DNA of 64,000 nt from Amycolatopsis circi (GTDB lineage: Bacteria; Actinomycetota; Actinomycetes; Mycobacteriales; Pseudonocardiaceae). How positions within the stretch are numbered: position 1 is the stretch's first letter; every line of letters begins with the position of its first letter. Shown piece after piece: positions 23,930 to 31,884 of this stretch. The notes under the pieces are model-generated. The model worked only from the letters and a program-made list of their open reading frames with translations. It was not told where the DNA came from and did no database searches. The stretch is taken from contig NZ_PQIA01000006.1 in assembly GCF_003385235.1 (NCBI RefSeq), positions 50,507 through 114,506 of the forward strand. The letters are read 5' to 3'. Both the position numbers and the translations under genes were made by a program.

Positions 23930-25088
23930 CCGCCACGACTATGCCGACGACTGCGGCTAAAGCTCCGGAAAGGACAAACGTCGTCCCCATTCCGACGGCG
24001 TCGATCACCGGTTGCGCGATCAGCGGGGACGAGAACTGGCCGAGGAACAACGCGGACGTCAGCAATCCGAGCGATCGGGTTCGCGTGCCAGGTGCTGCTG
24101 TCGAGACCAGCCAGCCGTTGACGGTCGGATTTTGCAGCCCGATGCCAAGCCCGACCACGACCATGCCGAGCGCGGCAGTCCACAATGCACCGGCGGTGCC
24201 GAGCACGACCAGTCCCACGGCGAACGCGGCGAACATCGCGATGGCCAGCATCGGGAAGGACCAGCGGGCGCGGAGGCGACGGAAGTTCAAGCCCGCCAAG
24301 GTCATCACCAGGTTGACCGCGGCGATCAAGGCTCCCGCCACGGCCGGTCCCGCGCCGCCGACTTCGGCCAGCCAGAACGGGGCTTGCGTCGGAACGGTGT
24401 AGAAGACCACGACGCCAATGAAGATCAGCGCGTACAACCCGAGCAGCCGTGGCTGCCACGGAGACGCGGCCGTGGTGGTGTCCGCCGGATCGACTGGCTG
24501 GACGGGCGCGTCCGGCACGAAGCGCAGCACAAGCAGCAGCATCGGAATCGCCAGCAGGTAGATCGCGAACGGCCCCCGCCAGTCCGCGGCGGCCAGCAAA
24601 CCGCCGAGCAGCAGGGCGACGACGCCGCCGAAACCCATTGCCGCGCCTTGCAATCCGAGCACGCGGCCGTGTTCGTCGGAATGGTGGTGGTCAGCGATCA
24701 ACGCGGTCGACGTGGTCATGATCCCGGCGATGCCGATCCCGAGCACGGCGCGTCCGACGAGCAACGCGGGCAAGGAATCCAGCAGCAGACCGGATCCGCC
24801 GCCGACGGTGTACAGGGCGAGGCAGCCGAGCAGCACCGGCACACGTCCGGTCCGGCCGCTCAGCTTGGCCAGCAACGGCGCGGACACCATGATCGCCAGC
24901 CCGGGCAACGTGAGAACCAACCGGACGAGAAGTTCCGCGTGCGGTTCGGCGGCGAAGTGCTGTTGCATGCCGGGCAGCGCCGGCGTGATGGTGGCGCTGG
25001 CCATGATGGTCATGGTGCTGACGCCGAGCAGCGTCGCCAGCAAGGACTTTGGTGGGCGCCGCACCCCGGCGTCAGTCGTTTCGGTCAC
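23877..25088 (-). CDS. MFS transporter
   Basis: 403-residue major facilitator with about 12 helices. Residues 18-45 form helix 1 (LLATLLGVSTMTIMASATIT), motif A is LAKLSGRTGRVPVLLG and motif C-like AAMGFGGVVALLLGGLLA. GWLVSTAAPGTRTRSLGLLT lies in the second half. It starts with GTG at 25,088 behind a promoter with a 19-base spacer. The cluster setting suggests uptake or export of the compound handled by the nearby oxidoreductases; the direction is not shown by sequence. Confidence 0.9.
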   Translation of the reverse strand: MTETTDAGVRRPPKSLLATLLGVSTMTIMASATITPALPGMQQHFAAEPHAELLVRLVLTLPGLAIMVSAPLLAKLSGRTGRVPVLLGCLALYTVGGGSGLLLDSLPALLVGRAVLGIGIAGIMTTSTALIADHHHSDEHGRVLGLQGAAMGFGGVVALLLGGLLAAADWRGPFAIYLLAIPMLLLVLRFVPDAPVQPVDPADTTTAASPWQPRLLGLYALIFIGVVVFYTVPTQAPFWLAEVGGAGPAVAGALIAAVNLVMTLAGLNFRRLRARWSFPMLAIAMFAAFAVGLVVLGTAGALWTAALGMVVVGLGIGLQNPTVNGWLVSTAAPGTRTRSLGLLTSALFLGQFSSPLIAQPVIDAVGMGTTFVLSGALAAVVGIVVAAIHWRRFPKRSRRLERA

Positions 25089-25095
25089 GACGCCG

Positions 25096-25126
25096 AAGGT
25101 AGAACTTCAACCTAACTCGAAGTCAA
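25096..25126 (-). promoter_or_regulatory. MerR-type promoter with 19-bp spacer for the MFS gene
   Basis: On the minus strand -35 TTGACT (25,121-25,126) and -10 TACCTT (25,096-25,101) are separated by exactly 19 bases. The spacer region carries inverted repeat ACTTC...GAAGT. The over-long spacer plus dyad is the hallmark of MerR-family activation. The -10 is seven bases from the GTG start, so the transcript is probably leaderless. No MerR gene is in the window. Confidence 0.55.
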
Positions 25127-25288
25127 TGCCGCGATCGCGTGCTGGAAGTGGTCAGCGGTCGGAGCGGCGAGCCAGATCAGGGACGCGCCGTTGAGCACGG
25201 AGTGATACAGCTGCGCCAGTCCGTCCAGTTCGGACGCAGGAAGCCGCAGATGGATGGCACCGAGAATCTTCGTGAGCGCGTCGGTGCT
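25112..25288 (-). pseudogene. C-terminal fragment of a TetR-like regulator
   Basis: An open minus-strand frame without a start reads STDALTKILGAIHLRLPASE and continues LYHSVLNGASLIWLAAPTAD, ending in a stop. Helix pattern and ending look like the C-terminal ligand/dimer domain of TetR regulators. The whole DNA-binding half is missing: upstream lies the divergent kinase gene. Its stop falls inside the MFS promoter. It is probably a remnant of the transporter's former regulator; the family call is tentative. Confidence 0.5.
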
Positions 25289-25374
25289 CCGCCGCCTTGG
25301 TATGCCTAGCCCTACCTGCGAGACTACGGGTAAACCGATCGAAGCCGGACAGCGCGCTGGCTAATCTGGATCTC

Positions 25375-26703
25375 GTGGCTACCGTCTCTCCAACCGCGAA
25401 ACCGCGCACCGTGCTGGATGCGTTGGCGCGTCGGACATTCCTGATTTCCTCCTGGCCGTGGCGAGCATTGCTGTACGGGCTCAGCACCGGTCCGATGACG
25501 CTGCTGTTCGGGCTGCCGTTCGGGTTCTGCCTGCTGCCGCTCGCGGTCCTGGTCAATCGGGTCGTGCACGGGCAGACCTCTGACCTGGCGCTCGTCGCGG
25601 TGTTTTCGGTGTTCGGGATGCTGCTGTTCCTGAGCGCGGGCCCGGCGTGGGCGGCGGTGGTGGCCGGGGTCGAACGGCAGCGGCTGCGCATGGTCGATCT
25701 CAATCCGGTGGCTGTCCCCTTTGCGTCCAGCGAACCGGGCTGGTGGCCCCGAATGCGGGCGCGGTACACCGAACCGGCGTCGTGGCGCGAACTCGGGTAC
25801 GCGGTTCTGTTGTGCACCGCGATTCCCGCGTTGTACGCGGTGGCTGGCATGGTCACGTTGTTCGCTGTCGTTCTGGTGGCCAGTCCGCTGCTCGTCAACG
25901 TGAACGACACGATTTCCCTTGGCTTCACTGAGGTTTCCACTCCTGGAGGAGCTGTGCCGTTCGCACTGGCCGGGGTGGTGTTGCTCGTTCTGTCGGGCTA
26001 TCTGCTGTCCGGATGCGCCGGCCTGCACGCGATGCTGGCCCGTGCGCTGCTCACCGACAGTGCCGCCGAGAAGCTTCGCGGCGAGCTGACCGAGGTGTCG
26101 CAATCACGCACGCGGCTGCTGTCGGCGTTCGACGCGGAACGCAAGCGCATCGAACGCGATCTGCACGACGGGGCGCAGCAGCGGCTGGTCGGGCTGAGCC
26201 TGCAGCTCGGGCTCGCGAAGGTCGATCTGCCGCCGGATTCGGAGGCGGCGAAGGCGGTGTCGGACGCGCATGATCAGGCCAAGAAGCTGATGGTCGAGCT
26301 GCGTGAGCTGATCAACGGGATCCATCCGCGGGCGCTCGCTGAACTTGGCTTGCCCGCCGCGTTGGAGGAACTCGCCGACGGTTGCGCGGTGCCGGTGACC
26401 GTTGATGTCGCGGTGCCTGCGCGGTTGCCAGAGTCGGTGGAATCCACCGCGTACTTCGTGGTGGCCGAGTCGCTGACCAATGTCGCCAAGCACTCCGCGG
26501 CCAGCTGCGCGTCGGTGACCGCCAGAATTGTCGGTCGGCTCCTTACTATTGAGGTATGGGACAACGGGGCTGGCGGTGCTGATCCGGCGCGCGGCACGGG
26601 GATCACCGGGTTGAGCGACCGCATCGCCGTGCTGGGCGGACGGATGTGGGTGAGCAGTCCGGTCGGCGGGCCGACCGTCGTCCGCGCGGAGTTGCCGTGC
26701 TGA
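25375..26703 (+). CDS. NarL-type sensor histidine kinase (HisKA_3)
   Basis: 442 residues from the GTG at 25,375, which has TAATCT seven bases before it and no Shine-Dalgarno (likely leaderless). The N-terminal part has several helices (about residues 35-75, 80-105, 150-185 and 205-230) forming a membrane sensor. The dimerisation domain carries FDAERKRIERDLHDGAQQRL with the phosphorylated His, followed by VGLSLQLGLA. The ATP domain has the N box ESLTNVAKHS, WDNGAGG and GTGITGLSDRIAVLGG. It is followed at once by its cognate regulator. The signal is unknown. Confidence 0.93.
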   Translation: MATVSPTAKPRTVLDALARRTFLISSWPWRALLYGLSTGPMTLLFGLPFGFCLLPLAVLVNRVVHGQTSDLALVAVFSVFGMLLFLSAGPAWAAVVAGVERQRLRMVDLNPVAVPFASSEPGWWPRMRARYTEPASWRELGYAVLLCTAIPALYAVAGMVTLFAVVLVASPLLVNVNDTISLGFTEVSTPGGAVPFALAGVVLLVLSGYLLSGCAGLHAMLARALLTDSAAEKLRGELTEVSQSRTRLLSAFDAERKRIERDLHDGAQQRLVGLSLQLGLAKVDLPPDSEAAKAVSDAHDQAKKLMVELRELINGIHPRALAELGLPAALEELADGCAVPVTVDVAVPARLPESVESTAYFVVAESLTNVAKHSAASCASVTARIVGRLLTIEVWDNGAGGADPARGTGITGLSDRIAVLGGRMWVSSPVGGPTVVRAELPC

Positions 26704-26714
26704 GGGGAGAGTCG

Positions 26715-27362
26715 ATGCGGGTCGTCCTCGCCGAGGACGAGGTGCTGCTGCGCGAGGGATTGTGCGGTTTGCTGGAACGGTTTGGTTTCGAGGTCGTCGC
26801 CGCGGTCGGCGATGCCGAGGCCCTGCACGCAGCCGTGCGCGACCACGATCCGGACCTGGTGCTCACCGACATCCGGATGCCGCCCGGACACTCGGACGAA
26901 GGGCTGCGCGCTGCGGTCGAGTTGCGGCGTACGCGGCCAGAGCTGGCCGTGGTGGTGCTGAGCCAGTACGTCGAACACCACCACGCGGCTGACCTGCTCG
27001 ACTCCGCCGAGGGGCGCGGGGTCGGCTACCTGCTGAAGGACCGGGTGGTCGACGTCGAGGAATTCGTCGGGACGCTCCGCCAGGTCGTCGACGGCGGGAC
27101 GGCGGTGGATCCGCAGGTCGTGCGCCAGTTGCTGCGGCGACGGGCCGACCCGCTAGCCCGGCTGTCGGCGCGGGAGCGGGAGGTCTTGTCGCTGATCGCC
27201 GAGGGGCATTCCAACGCCTCGATCGCCCGGCGGCTGGTGGTATCGGACGCCGCCGTGGGCAAGCACGTCGGGAGCATCCTGTCGAAACTCGACCTCCCGC
27301 CGACGGACGACGGAAACCGGCGAGTGCTGGCGGTGCTGGCGTTTCTTCGCGGTGGTGGTTGA
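26715..27362 (+). CDS. NarL/FixJ-family response regulator
   Basis: 215 residues. Receiver domain: VVLAEDEVLLREGL (acidic pocket), phospho-acceptor Asp in LVLTDIRMPP, VVVLSQY and the Lys in YLLKDRV. C-terminal LuxR helix-turn-helix: LSAREREVLSLIAEGHSNAS and IARRLVVSDAAVGKHVGSIL. The ATG at 26,715 has GAGGGGAG upstream and lies 11 bases after the kinase stop, forming an operon. Targets are not evident from the neighbours. Confidence 0.95.
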   Translation: MRVVLAEDEVLLREGLCGLLERFGFEVVAAVGDAEALHAAVRDHDPDLVLTDIRMPPGHSDEGLRAAVELRRTRPELAVVVLSQYVEHHHAADLLDSAEGRGVGYLLKDRVVDVEEFVGTLRQVVDGGTAVDPQVVRQLLRRRADPLARLSAREREVLSLIAEGHSNASIARRLVVSDAAVGKHVGSILSKLDLPPTDDGNRRVLAVLAFLRGGG

Positions 27363-27407
27363 AACGGTGCGAGCGCAGCACAGTCTGCGCTCGCACCGCT
27401 GCTGCGG

Positions 27408-29096
27408 TCAGGCGGCGTTCACCACTGCGGTCAGACTGGCCGCGAGTACGGAACGGTCGCGACCAGCTGTCCATTGTGTACCGCTGTCGGTGCGGTATTC
27501 CAGCAACGTCAACGCTTCGCTGTCGTTGCCGGAGCCGATGCTCGTTTGGTGCAGGGCCACGATGTCAACCTTCCGCCCGTGCTCGCCGAGCGCCGCGGTG
27601 AGCGCTTCGACCGGACCGGTTCCGGTGTGGGTGCTGGTGTGCTCGGCCCCGTCGACGCGCAGGGTGATGCTGGTGTGCTCGTCGGCCGAGTTTTCGAAGC
27701 GAGACAACGCGATCGCCGGGTTCGGCTGGAGGTAGGCCGCTTCGAAGAGCTGCCACAATTCGTTGGCGGTCACCTCGTGGCCGGAGTTGTCGGTGTGGTC
27801 TTGGACGCGGCGCGCGAAGTCCATCTGCAGCCGCCGCGGCAGCGTGATGCCGTACTCGCTTTCCATCAGATAGGCGATTCCGCCCTTGCCGGACTGCGAG
27901 TTCACCCGGATCACGGCGGCGTAGTCGCGACCGAGGTCAGCCGGGTCGATCGGCAGATACGGAACGCGCCAGTCCAGTTCGTGCGCGGGCACGCCGGTTT
28001 CCGCGGCACGCGCGTGATGTTCGGCGAAGCCCTTCTTGATCGCGTCCTGATGGGTGCCGCTGAACGCGGTGTGCACGAGGTCTCCGACGTACGGATGCCG
28101 CGCGTGGACCTCGATCCGGTTGCAGTACTCGACGATGCGGCGGATCTCGTCGATGTCCGAGAAGTCGATCATCGGGTCGACACCTTGCGCATGGAGGTTG
28201 AGCGCCAGCGTCGCCAGGTCGACGTTCCCGGTGCGTTCGCCGTTGCCGAAAATGCAGCCCTCGACGCGTTCGGCCCCGGCCAGCACGGCGAGTTCAGCGC
28301 ACGCGACGCCGGTGCCGCGGTCGTTGTGCGGATGCACGGACAAGATCACCGAAGCGCGGCGGGCGAGGTTGCGGTGCATGTACTCGATCTGGTCGGCGTA
28401 CACATTGGGCGTCGCGATCTCGACGGTGGCCGGGAGGTTCAGGATCACCGGGCGGTCCGGGCTCGCCTGCCACGTGTCGGTGACCGCGTCGCAGACCTCC
28501 AGCACGTAGTCGGGTTCTGTCAGGTTGAAGACCTCGGGAGAGAACTCGAAGCGGACGTTCGGCAGGTCGCCGGCCGCGCGCAGAACGTCGCGGGCGCCGT
28601 CGAGGATCAGTTCTTTCAGCGACGCCTGATCGTGGCCGAGGACTACCGTGCGCCAGGTCGGCGCGGTGGCGGTGTACAGGTGGATCACGACGTCGTTGCG
28701 GATGCCGCGGATGGACTCCACGGTGCGCTCGATCAGCTCGCGCCGCGCCGGGGTGAACACGACGATGGTGACGTCGTCCGGGGCCAGGTCGGTGTCCGCG
28801 AGCAGCCGGACGAAGTCGTAGTCGGTCTGCGAGGCGGACGGGTAGCCGACCTCGATCTCCTTGTACCCCATGGTGATCATCAGCTCGAAGAACCGGCGTT
28901 TGCGCGCCGGGTCCATCGGCTCGGCCAGCGCCTGGTTGCCGTCGCGCAGGTCGACCGGCACCCAGAGCGGGGCTTCAGTGATCCGGTTTCCGGGCCAGGC
29001 CCGGCCGGTGTTGGGGACGTCGACGCGCTGGTAGACGTCGCGGTAGCGGTGCGACGGCATGCGGGAGGCTCGCTGCCGGTTCCACACGGTGTTCAT
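27408..29096 (-). CDS. leuA: 2-isopropylmalate synthase
   Basis: First committed step of leucine biosynthesis: condenses 2-oxoisovalerate with acetyl-CoA. The 562-residue protein is the actinobacterial long form. The catalytic barrel starts at [19 protein letters not shown] and carries [20 protein letters not shown] (metal-binding His pair) and [16 protein letters not shown]. The regulatory LeuA dimer domain follows (about residues 430-562, ending in [10 protein letters not shown]), the site of leucine feedback. A leader peptide with three consecutive Leu codons and a strong hairpin lies in the 5' region. The gene stands alone; a LysR gene is divergent. Confidence 0.96.
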   Translation of the reverse strand: MNTVWNRQRASRMPSHRYRDVYQRVDVPNTGRAWPGNRITEAPLWVPVDLRDGNQALAEPMDPARKRRFFELMITMGYKEIEVGYPSASQTDYDFVRLLADTDLAPDDVTIVVFTPARRELIERTVESIRGIRNDVVIHLYTATAPTWRTVVLGHDQASLKELILDGARDVLRAAGDLPNVRFEFSPEVFNLTEPDYVLEVCDAVTDTWQASPDRPVILNLPATVEIATPNVYADQIEYMHRNLARRASVILSVHPHNDRGTGVACAELAVLAGAERVEGCIFGNGERTGNVDLATLALNLHAQGVDPMIDFSDIDEIRRIVEYCNRIEVHARHPYVGDLVHTAFSGTHQDAIKKGFAEHHARAAETGVPAHELDWRVPYLPIDPADLGRDYAAVIRVNSQSGKGGIAYLMESEYGITLPRRLQMDFARRVQDHTDNSGHEVTANELWQLFEAAYLQPNPAIALSRFENSADEHTSITLRVDGAEHTSTHTGTGPVEALTAALGEHGRKVDIVALHQTSIGSGNDSEALTLLEYRTDSGTQWTAGRDRSVLAASLTAVVNAA

Positions 29097-29145
29097 CTGC
29101 GGTCCTTCTCGGGAGGTCGGAAGCAGACCGGCGCGCGTGCTCGCC

Positions 29146-29183
29146 CCACGGCGGGGGGCCGGTCCGGTCAGGCCCCGCCGTGG
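29146..29183 (-). promoter_or_regulatory. leuA leader hairpin (putative attenuator)
   Basis: Arms CCACGGCGGGGCC and GGCCCC-CC-GCCGTGG (two-base bulge) form a very stable stem beginning within the leader-peptide codons and ending about 50 bases before leuA. No T tract follows, so it may act by sequestering or pausing rather than as a simple terminator. Confidence 0.6.
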
Positions 29184-29212
29184 CGGCGAAGGAGAAGGAA
29201 GCGCGTGAACAT
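29168..29212 (-). CDS. leuL: leuA leader peptide
   Basis: 14-codon frame [14 protein letters not shown] then TGA, 71 bases upstream of leuA on the same strand. It has three Leu codons in a row (CTT CTC CTT), two of them CTT, rare in this genome, so ribosome pace would report Leu-tRNA supply. Its 3' half overlaps the hairpin at 29,146-29,183. This is the classic layout of ribosome-mediated attenuation. Confidence 0.7.
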   Translation of the reverse strand: MFTRFLLLRRHGGA

Positions 29213-29301
29213 CGTGGCGGAGCGTAACACAACTCCTCAGACAAGTAGCGGGGTTGGGTTCAGTGTCCGCGGCGGTCGGCGCGAGCGCTTAGGATTGGCC
29301 C

Positions 29302-30231
29302 GTGGAGCTGGAATTCGTGCGGACCTTCGTCGCCGTCGTGGACGGGGGACAGTTCCAGGAAGCGGCCGCGGAGCTGGGGATCACGCAGCAGGCAGTGTCC
29401 AAACGCGTCGGGGCGCTGGAGCGCGAGCTAGGGGTGCAGTTGTTCACCCGGACCGCTCGCGGGGCCCGGCTGAGCAGCGACGGCGAGGCGTTTCTGCCGC
29501 ACGCGCGAGTGCTGCTCGACGCGGAGAAACGCGCGCTCGCCGCGGTGCGTCCGGAGAAGCGCCCGCTGCGAGTGGACGTGCTGAACCGGCGGACCAAGTC
29601 GGCGCAACTGGCGCTGGGTTTCCACCGGGCGTTCCCTGAGGTGGAGCTGCAGGTGGTGACCACTGGCGCCGAGCTGAGCTTCGACGCCGCCGTTGCCGCG
29701 GTCGCGGCCGGTTCGGTCGACGCGGCGTTCCGCGGAGTGCCGAAGCGCGACCTGCCGGGCGGCGTGACCAGCGGAGTCGTGGACTACGACGCGCACGAAC
29801 TGCTCGTCGGCCCGCGCCACCCGTTCGCCGACCTGCCGTCGGTGCCGATCGCGAAACTGGTCGGTCACCGGATCTGGATGCCGGGGCTGTCGGCGAGCAC
29901 GGAATGGGGCGCGTACTACGCGGAGCTGTCCGAGGCGTTCGACCTGACCATCGACGTGTCCGGCCCGGTCTTCGGCAACGAAACGATGCTGGACGAACTC
30001 GCGATGTCACCGGATCTGTCGACCTTCGTGGGTGCTGGCTCGCGCTACTTCTGGCCGGACGAGTACGACCTCCGCCGAGTGCTGGTCGTTGACCCGACGC
30101 CGGTGTACCCGATGTCGCTGCTGTGGCGGCGGGAGCCCGCGCATCCGGATGTGCGGAAGCTGCGGGATTACCTGGTGACGGGGCCGGAGCCGGGGGACGG
30201 GGTTTGGCTGCCCAGCTGGGAACAGACGTAG
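29302..30231 (+). CDS. LysR-family transcriptional regulator
   Basis: 309 residues. N-terminal helix-turn-helix: LEFVRTFVAVVDGGQFQEAA, LGITQQAVSKRVGALERELG, LFTRTARGARLSSDGEAFL. The effector domain begins near residue 90 (LRVDVLNRRTKSAQLALGF). The GTG at 29,302 has TAGGAT five bases in front and no Shine-Dalgarno. Divergent from leuA (90 bases to the leader peptide), but its family does not point to leucine control. Its stop touches the convergent acetyltransferase stop. Confidence 0.92.
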   Translation: MELEFVRTFVAVVDGGQFQEAAAELGITQQAVSKRVGALERELGVQLFTRTARGARLSSDGEAFLPHARVLLDAEKRALAAVRPEKRPLRVDVLNRRTKSAQLALGFHRAFPEVELQVVTTGAELSFDAAVAAVAAGSVDAAFRGVPKRDLPGGVTSGVVDYDAHELLVGPRHPFADLPSVPIAKLVGHRIWMPGLSASTEWGAYYAELSEAFDLTIDVSGPVFGNETMLDELAMSPDLSTFVGAGSRYFWPDEYDLRRVLVVDPTPVYPMSLLWRREPAHPDVRKLRDYLVTGPEPGDGVWLPSWEQT

Positions 30232-30945
30232 TCAGAGCGGGTGTTCGTACCAGACGTTCGGCTCGACGTAGACGCCCAGATCTTGCTCCGTCGACGCGAG
30301 CACCGGTGCGATTCCGCCGGGCACGACGGTGTGTCCGTCTTCGAGGCGGACGCCGGTCCATTGCTCCCACTGCGCGAGCGTGCCGGTGACGGTCATCGCG
30401 AACGGCGCGATCTTCCGGAACTCCGCGCCGAGCCGCTCGTGACTGCGCAGCCACGGATCGGTGCCCCGGCCGAGACAGTCCACAATGGACTCCAGGGGTG
30501 GCTTGCCGGTCGGCCGCACCGGTACGACCAGCCGGGAAAGCCCGGCCCGGCGCGCTCGGTTCTTCAACTCGGCGAGTGCTTGTGCGGCGAGCCCTTGCCC
30601 GCGCGCGGATTCCGCGACGTAGACCTCCAGCGCGACAAGCGTGGTCGGCTCGCGGCCGTCGAGGTGGTCTTCGGCGGCCCAGACGAGAGCGCCGTCCCAG
30701 CCGTGGTCGGGCAGCTCGGCTCGTTCCGGGGTCGGGAAGACGACGGGTATCGCCGCTGCTCGCGCGACGGGAACGTTGTCGTCGAGGAGTACCAGGAAGA
30801 ACTCGGGCCAGTGCGCGGCGAGCCGCTTCGAGCTGGCGAGCCCGGCGGTCAAGCCTTGGCCGAGGAACTCTCCGCCGACGAATCCCAGCTCGAGCGCGGG
30901 GATGCGCAGCTCCGGCCGGGTGACAAGGTCTTCGACGCGAATCAT
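30232..30945 (-). CDS. GNAT-family acetyltransferase
   Basis: 237 residues. The acetyl-CoA-binding motif is ALEVYVAESARGQGLAAQAL (R/Q-x-x-G-x-G/A loop) followed by AELKNRARRAGLSRLVVPVR. The N-terminal part (VTRPELRIPALELGFVGGEF) and the C-terminal part (TGVRLEDGHTVVPGGIAPVL) are not diagnostic. The substrate is unknown. It ends against the LysR gene with no gap and lies downstream of the DUF2786 gene on the same strand, with a terminator-like palindrome between. Confidence 0.87.
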   Translation of the reverse strand: MIRVEDLVTRPELRIPALELGFVGGEFLGQGLTAGLASSKRLAAHWPEFFLVLLDDNVPVARAAAIPVVFPTPERAELPDHGWDGALVWAAEDHLDGREPTTLVALEVYVAESARGQGLAAQALAELKNRARRAGLSRLVVPVRPTGKPPLESIVDCLGRGTDPWLRSHERLGAEFRKIAPFAMTVTGTLAQWEQWTGVRLEDGHTVVPGGIAPVLASTEQDLGVYVEPNVWYEHPL

Positions 30946-30974
30946 GCGTTCTCCCGTCGCTGCCCGGCACGCCT

Positions 30975-30999
30975 GTCCGTGAGGGTTCCCCTCACGGAC
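30975..30999. repeat. Intergenic palindrome, family A (short copy)
   Basis: GTCCGTGAGGG and CCCTCACGGAC around a three-base loop, between the DUF2786 gene and the acetyltransferase gene. It shares the core GTCCGTGAGGG with the copies at 44,264 and 63,784 and probably ends transcription from the upstream gene. Confidence 0.75.
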
Positions 31000-31017
31000 C
31001 GGAAAGCGGCATCAAGG

Positions 31018-31749
31018 TCACCGCACGGGGAGTGCCGACCTGCGCCTTCCCAACGCCGCCGGGTCGAGATTCGCCCGGGTCCCGGCCCGATGCCCCTCCC
31101 GGTATCCCGACCCCGACAACCGCCGTGGGGCGGCCGAGCGCAGGTCTCCGTACTCGCGGTCGAAAGCCTGCTGTACCAACGCCGTCCGGTCCCGCACCAC
31201 CAGCTCCGCCGACTTCCCGCCGGCGACATCGGTGTACGTCCGCGCGGCGTTCTCCTCCGCCACCGTCAGCCGCTCATGCACCGCCCGCGCGAAACCGTGC
31301 AGCCACGTCCGCCGGTAAGCCGCCAGCGATTCGCGGAACACCCGTTCCTCGGGACGCACCCGCGTGAGCTGTGTGCTCGCCTGCAGCAACAGGCTGGTGA
31401 ACAGCAGCTCGACCCGCGCGAGGTCGGTGCGGAAGCCGAACACCGTGACCTCTTCGACCCCTTGGCCGATCCGGTGCAGCAAGGTCCGGCAGCGCAACGG
31501 GTACGCGATGCTGGTGAGCAGGCTGGCCTTGTCGCGGCTGTACGGATTGGAGATCGGCAGCTTCAGCACCGTGATGTCGTCGCCGCTTTGCCCGGACGCG
31601 GCGAGCATCGCGTTGTCGATCCCGTGCCGCGCGATCAGTTGCGCCGCTTTGGTGTTGTACAGCTCGGCTTCGGCGGGCGTGACGGCCGGGTCCTCGGCCT
31701 TGGCCAGCAGCTTCCGCACGCGCTCCAGCAACGTGTCGTGGTCGGGCAT
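31018..31749 (-). CDS. DUF2786-domain protein
   Basis: 243 residues. The N-terminal 40 residues, LLERVRKLLAKAEDPAVTP, AEAELYNTKAAQLIARHGID, are a typical DUF2786 segment. The middle (about 60-180) is helical with conserved-looking LFTSLLLQASTQLTR and RTWLHGFARAVHERL, and the C-terminus is basic (YREGHRAGTRANLDPAALG). This family is widespread in actinobacteria without an assigned function. It is a single gene divergent from the FAD oxidoreductase. Confidence 0.88.
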   Translation of the reverse strand: MPDHDTLLERVRKLLAKAEDPAVTPAEAELYNTKAAQLIARHGIDNAMLAASGQSGDDITVLKLPISNPYSRDKASLLTSIAYPLRCRTLLHRIGQGVEEVTVFGFRTDLARVELLFTSLLLQASTQLTRVRPEERVFRESLAAYRRTWLHGFARAVHERLTVAEENAARTYTDVAGGKSAELVVRDRTALVQQAFDREYGDLRSAAPRRLSGSGYREGHRAGTRANLDPAALGRRRSALPVR

Positions 31750-31884
31750 GACCCCCCTCTCCAGCAGGCGCGGCCCGTGCGGACCGGCATGGGGTGCACG
31801 GTAGGCGTGGGGTACGACAATATTCGATCAGATGTTCGGGAGTGACACTGGGCGCCGGGTTCGTCGCAGCCCTACGATCGGGAC

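Noticed and set aside
27474..29639. 721-codon open frame on the + strand opposite leuA
   Set aside because: It mirrors leuA codons; the product is Val/Arg/Asp-rich with no domain, and leuA has all its catalytic motifs.
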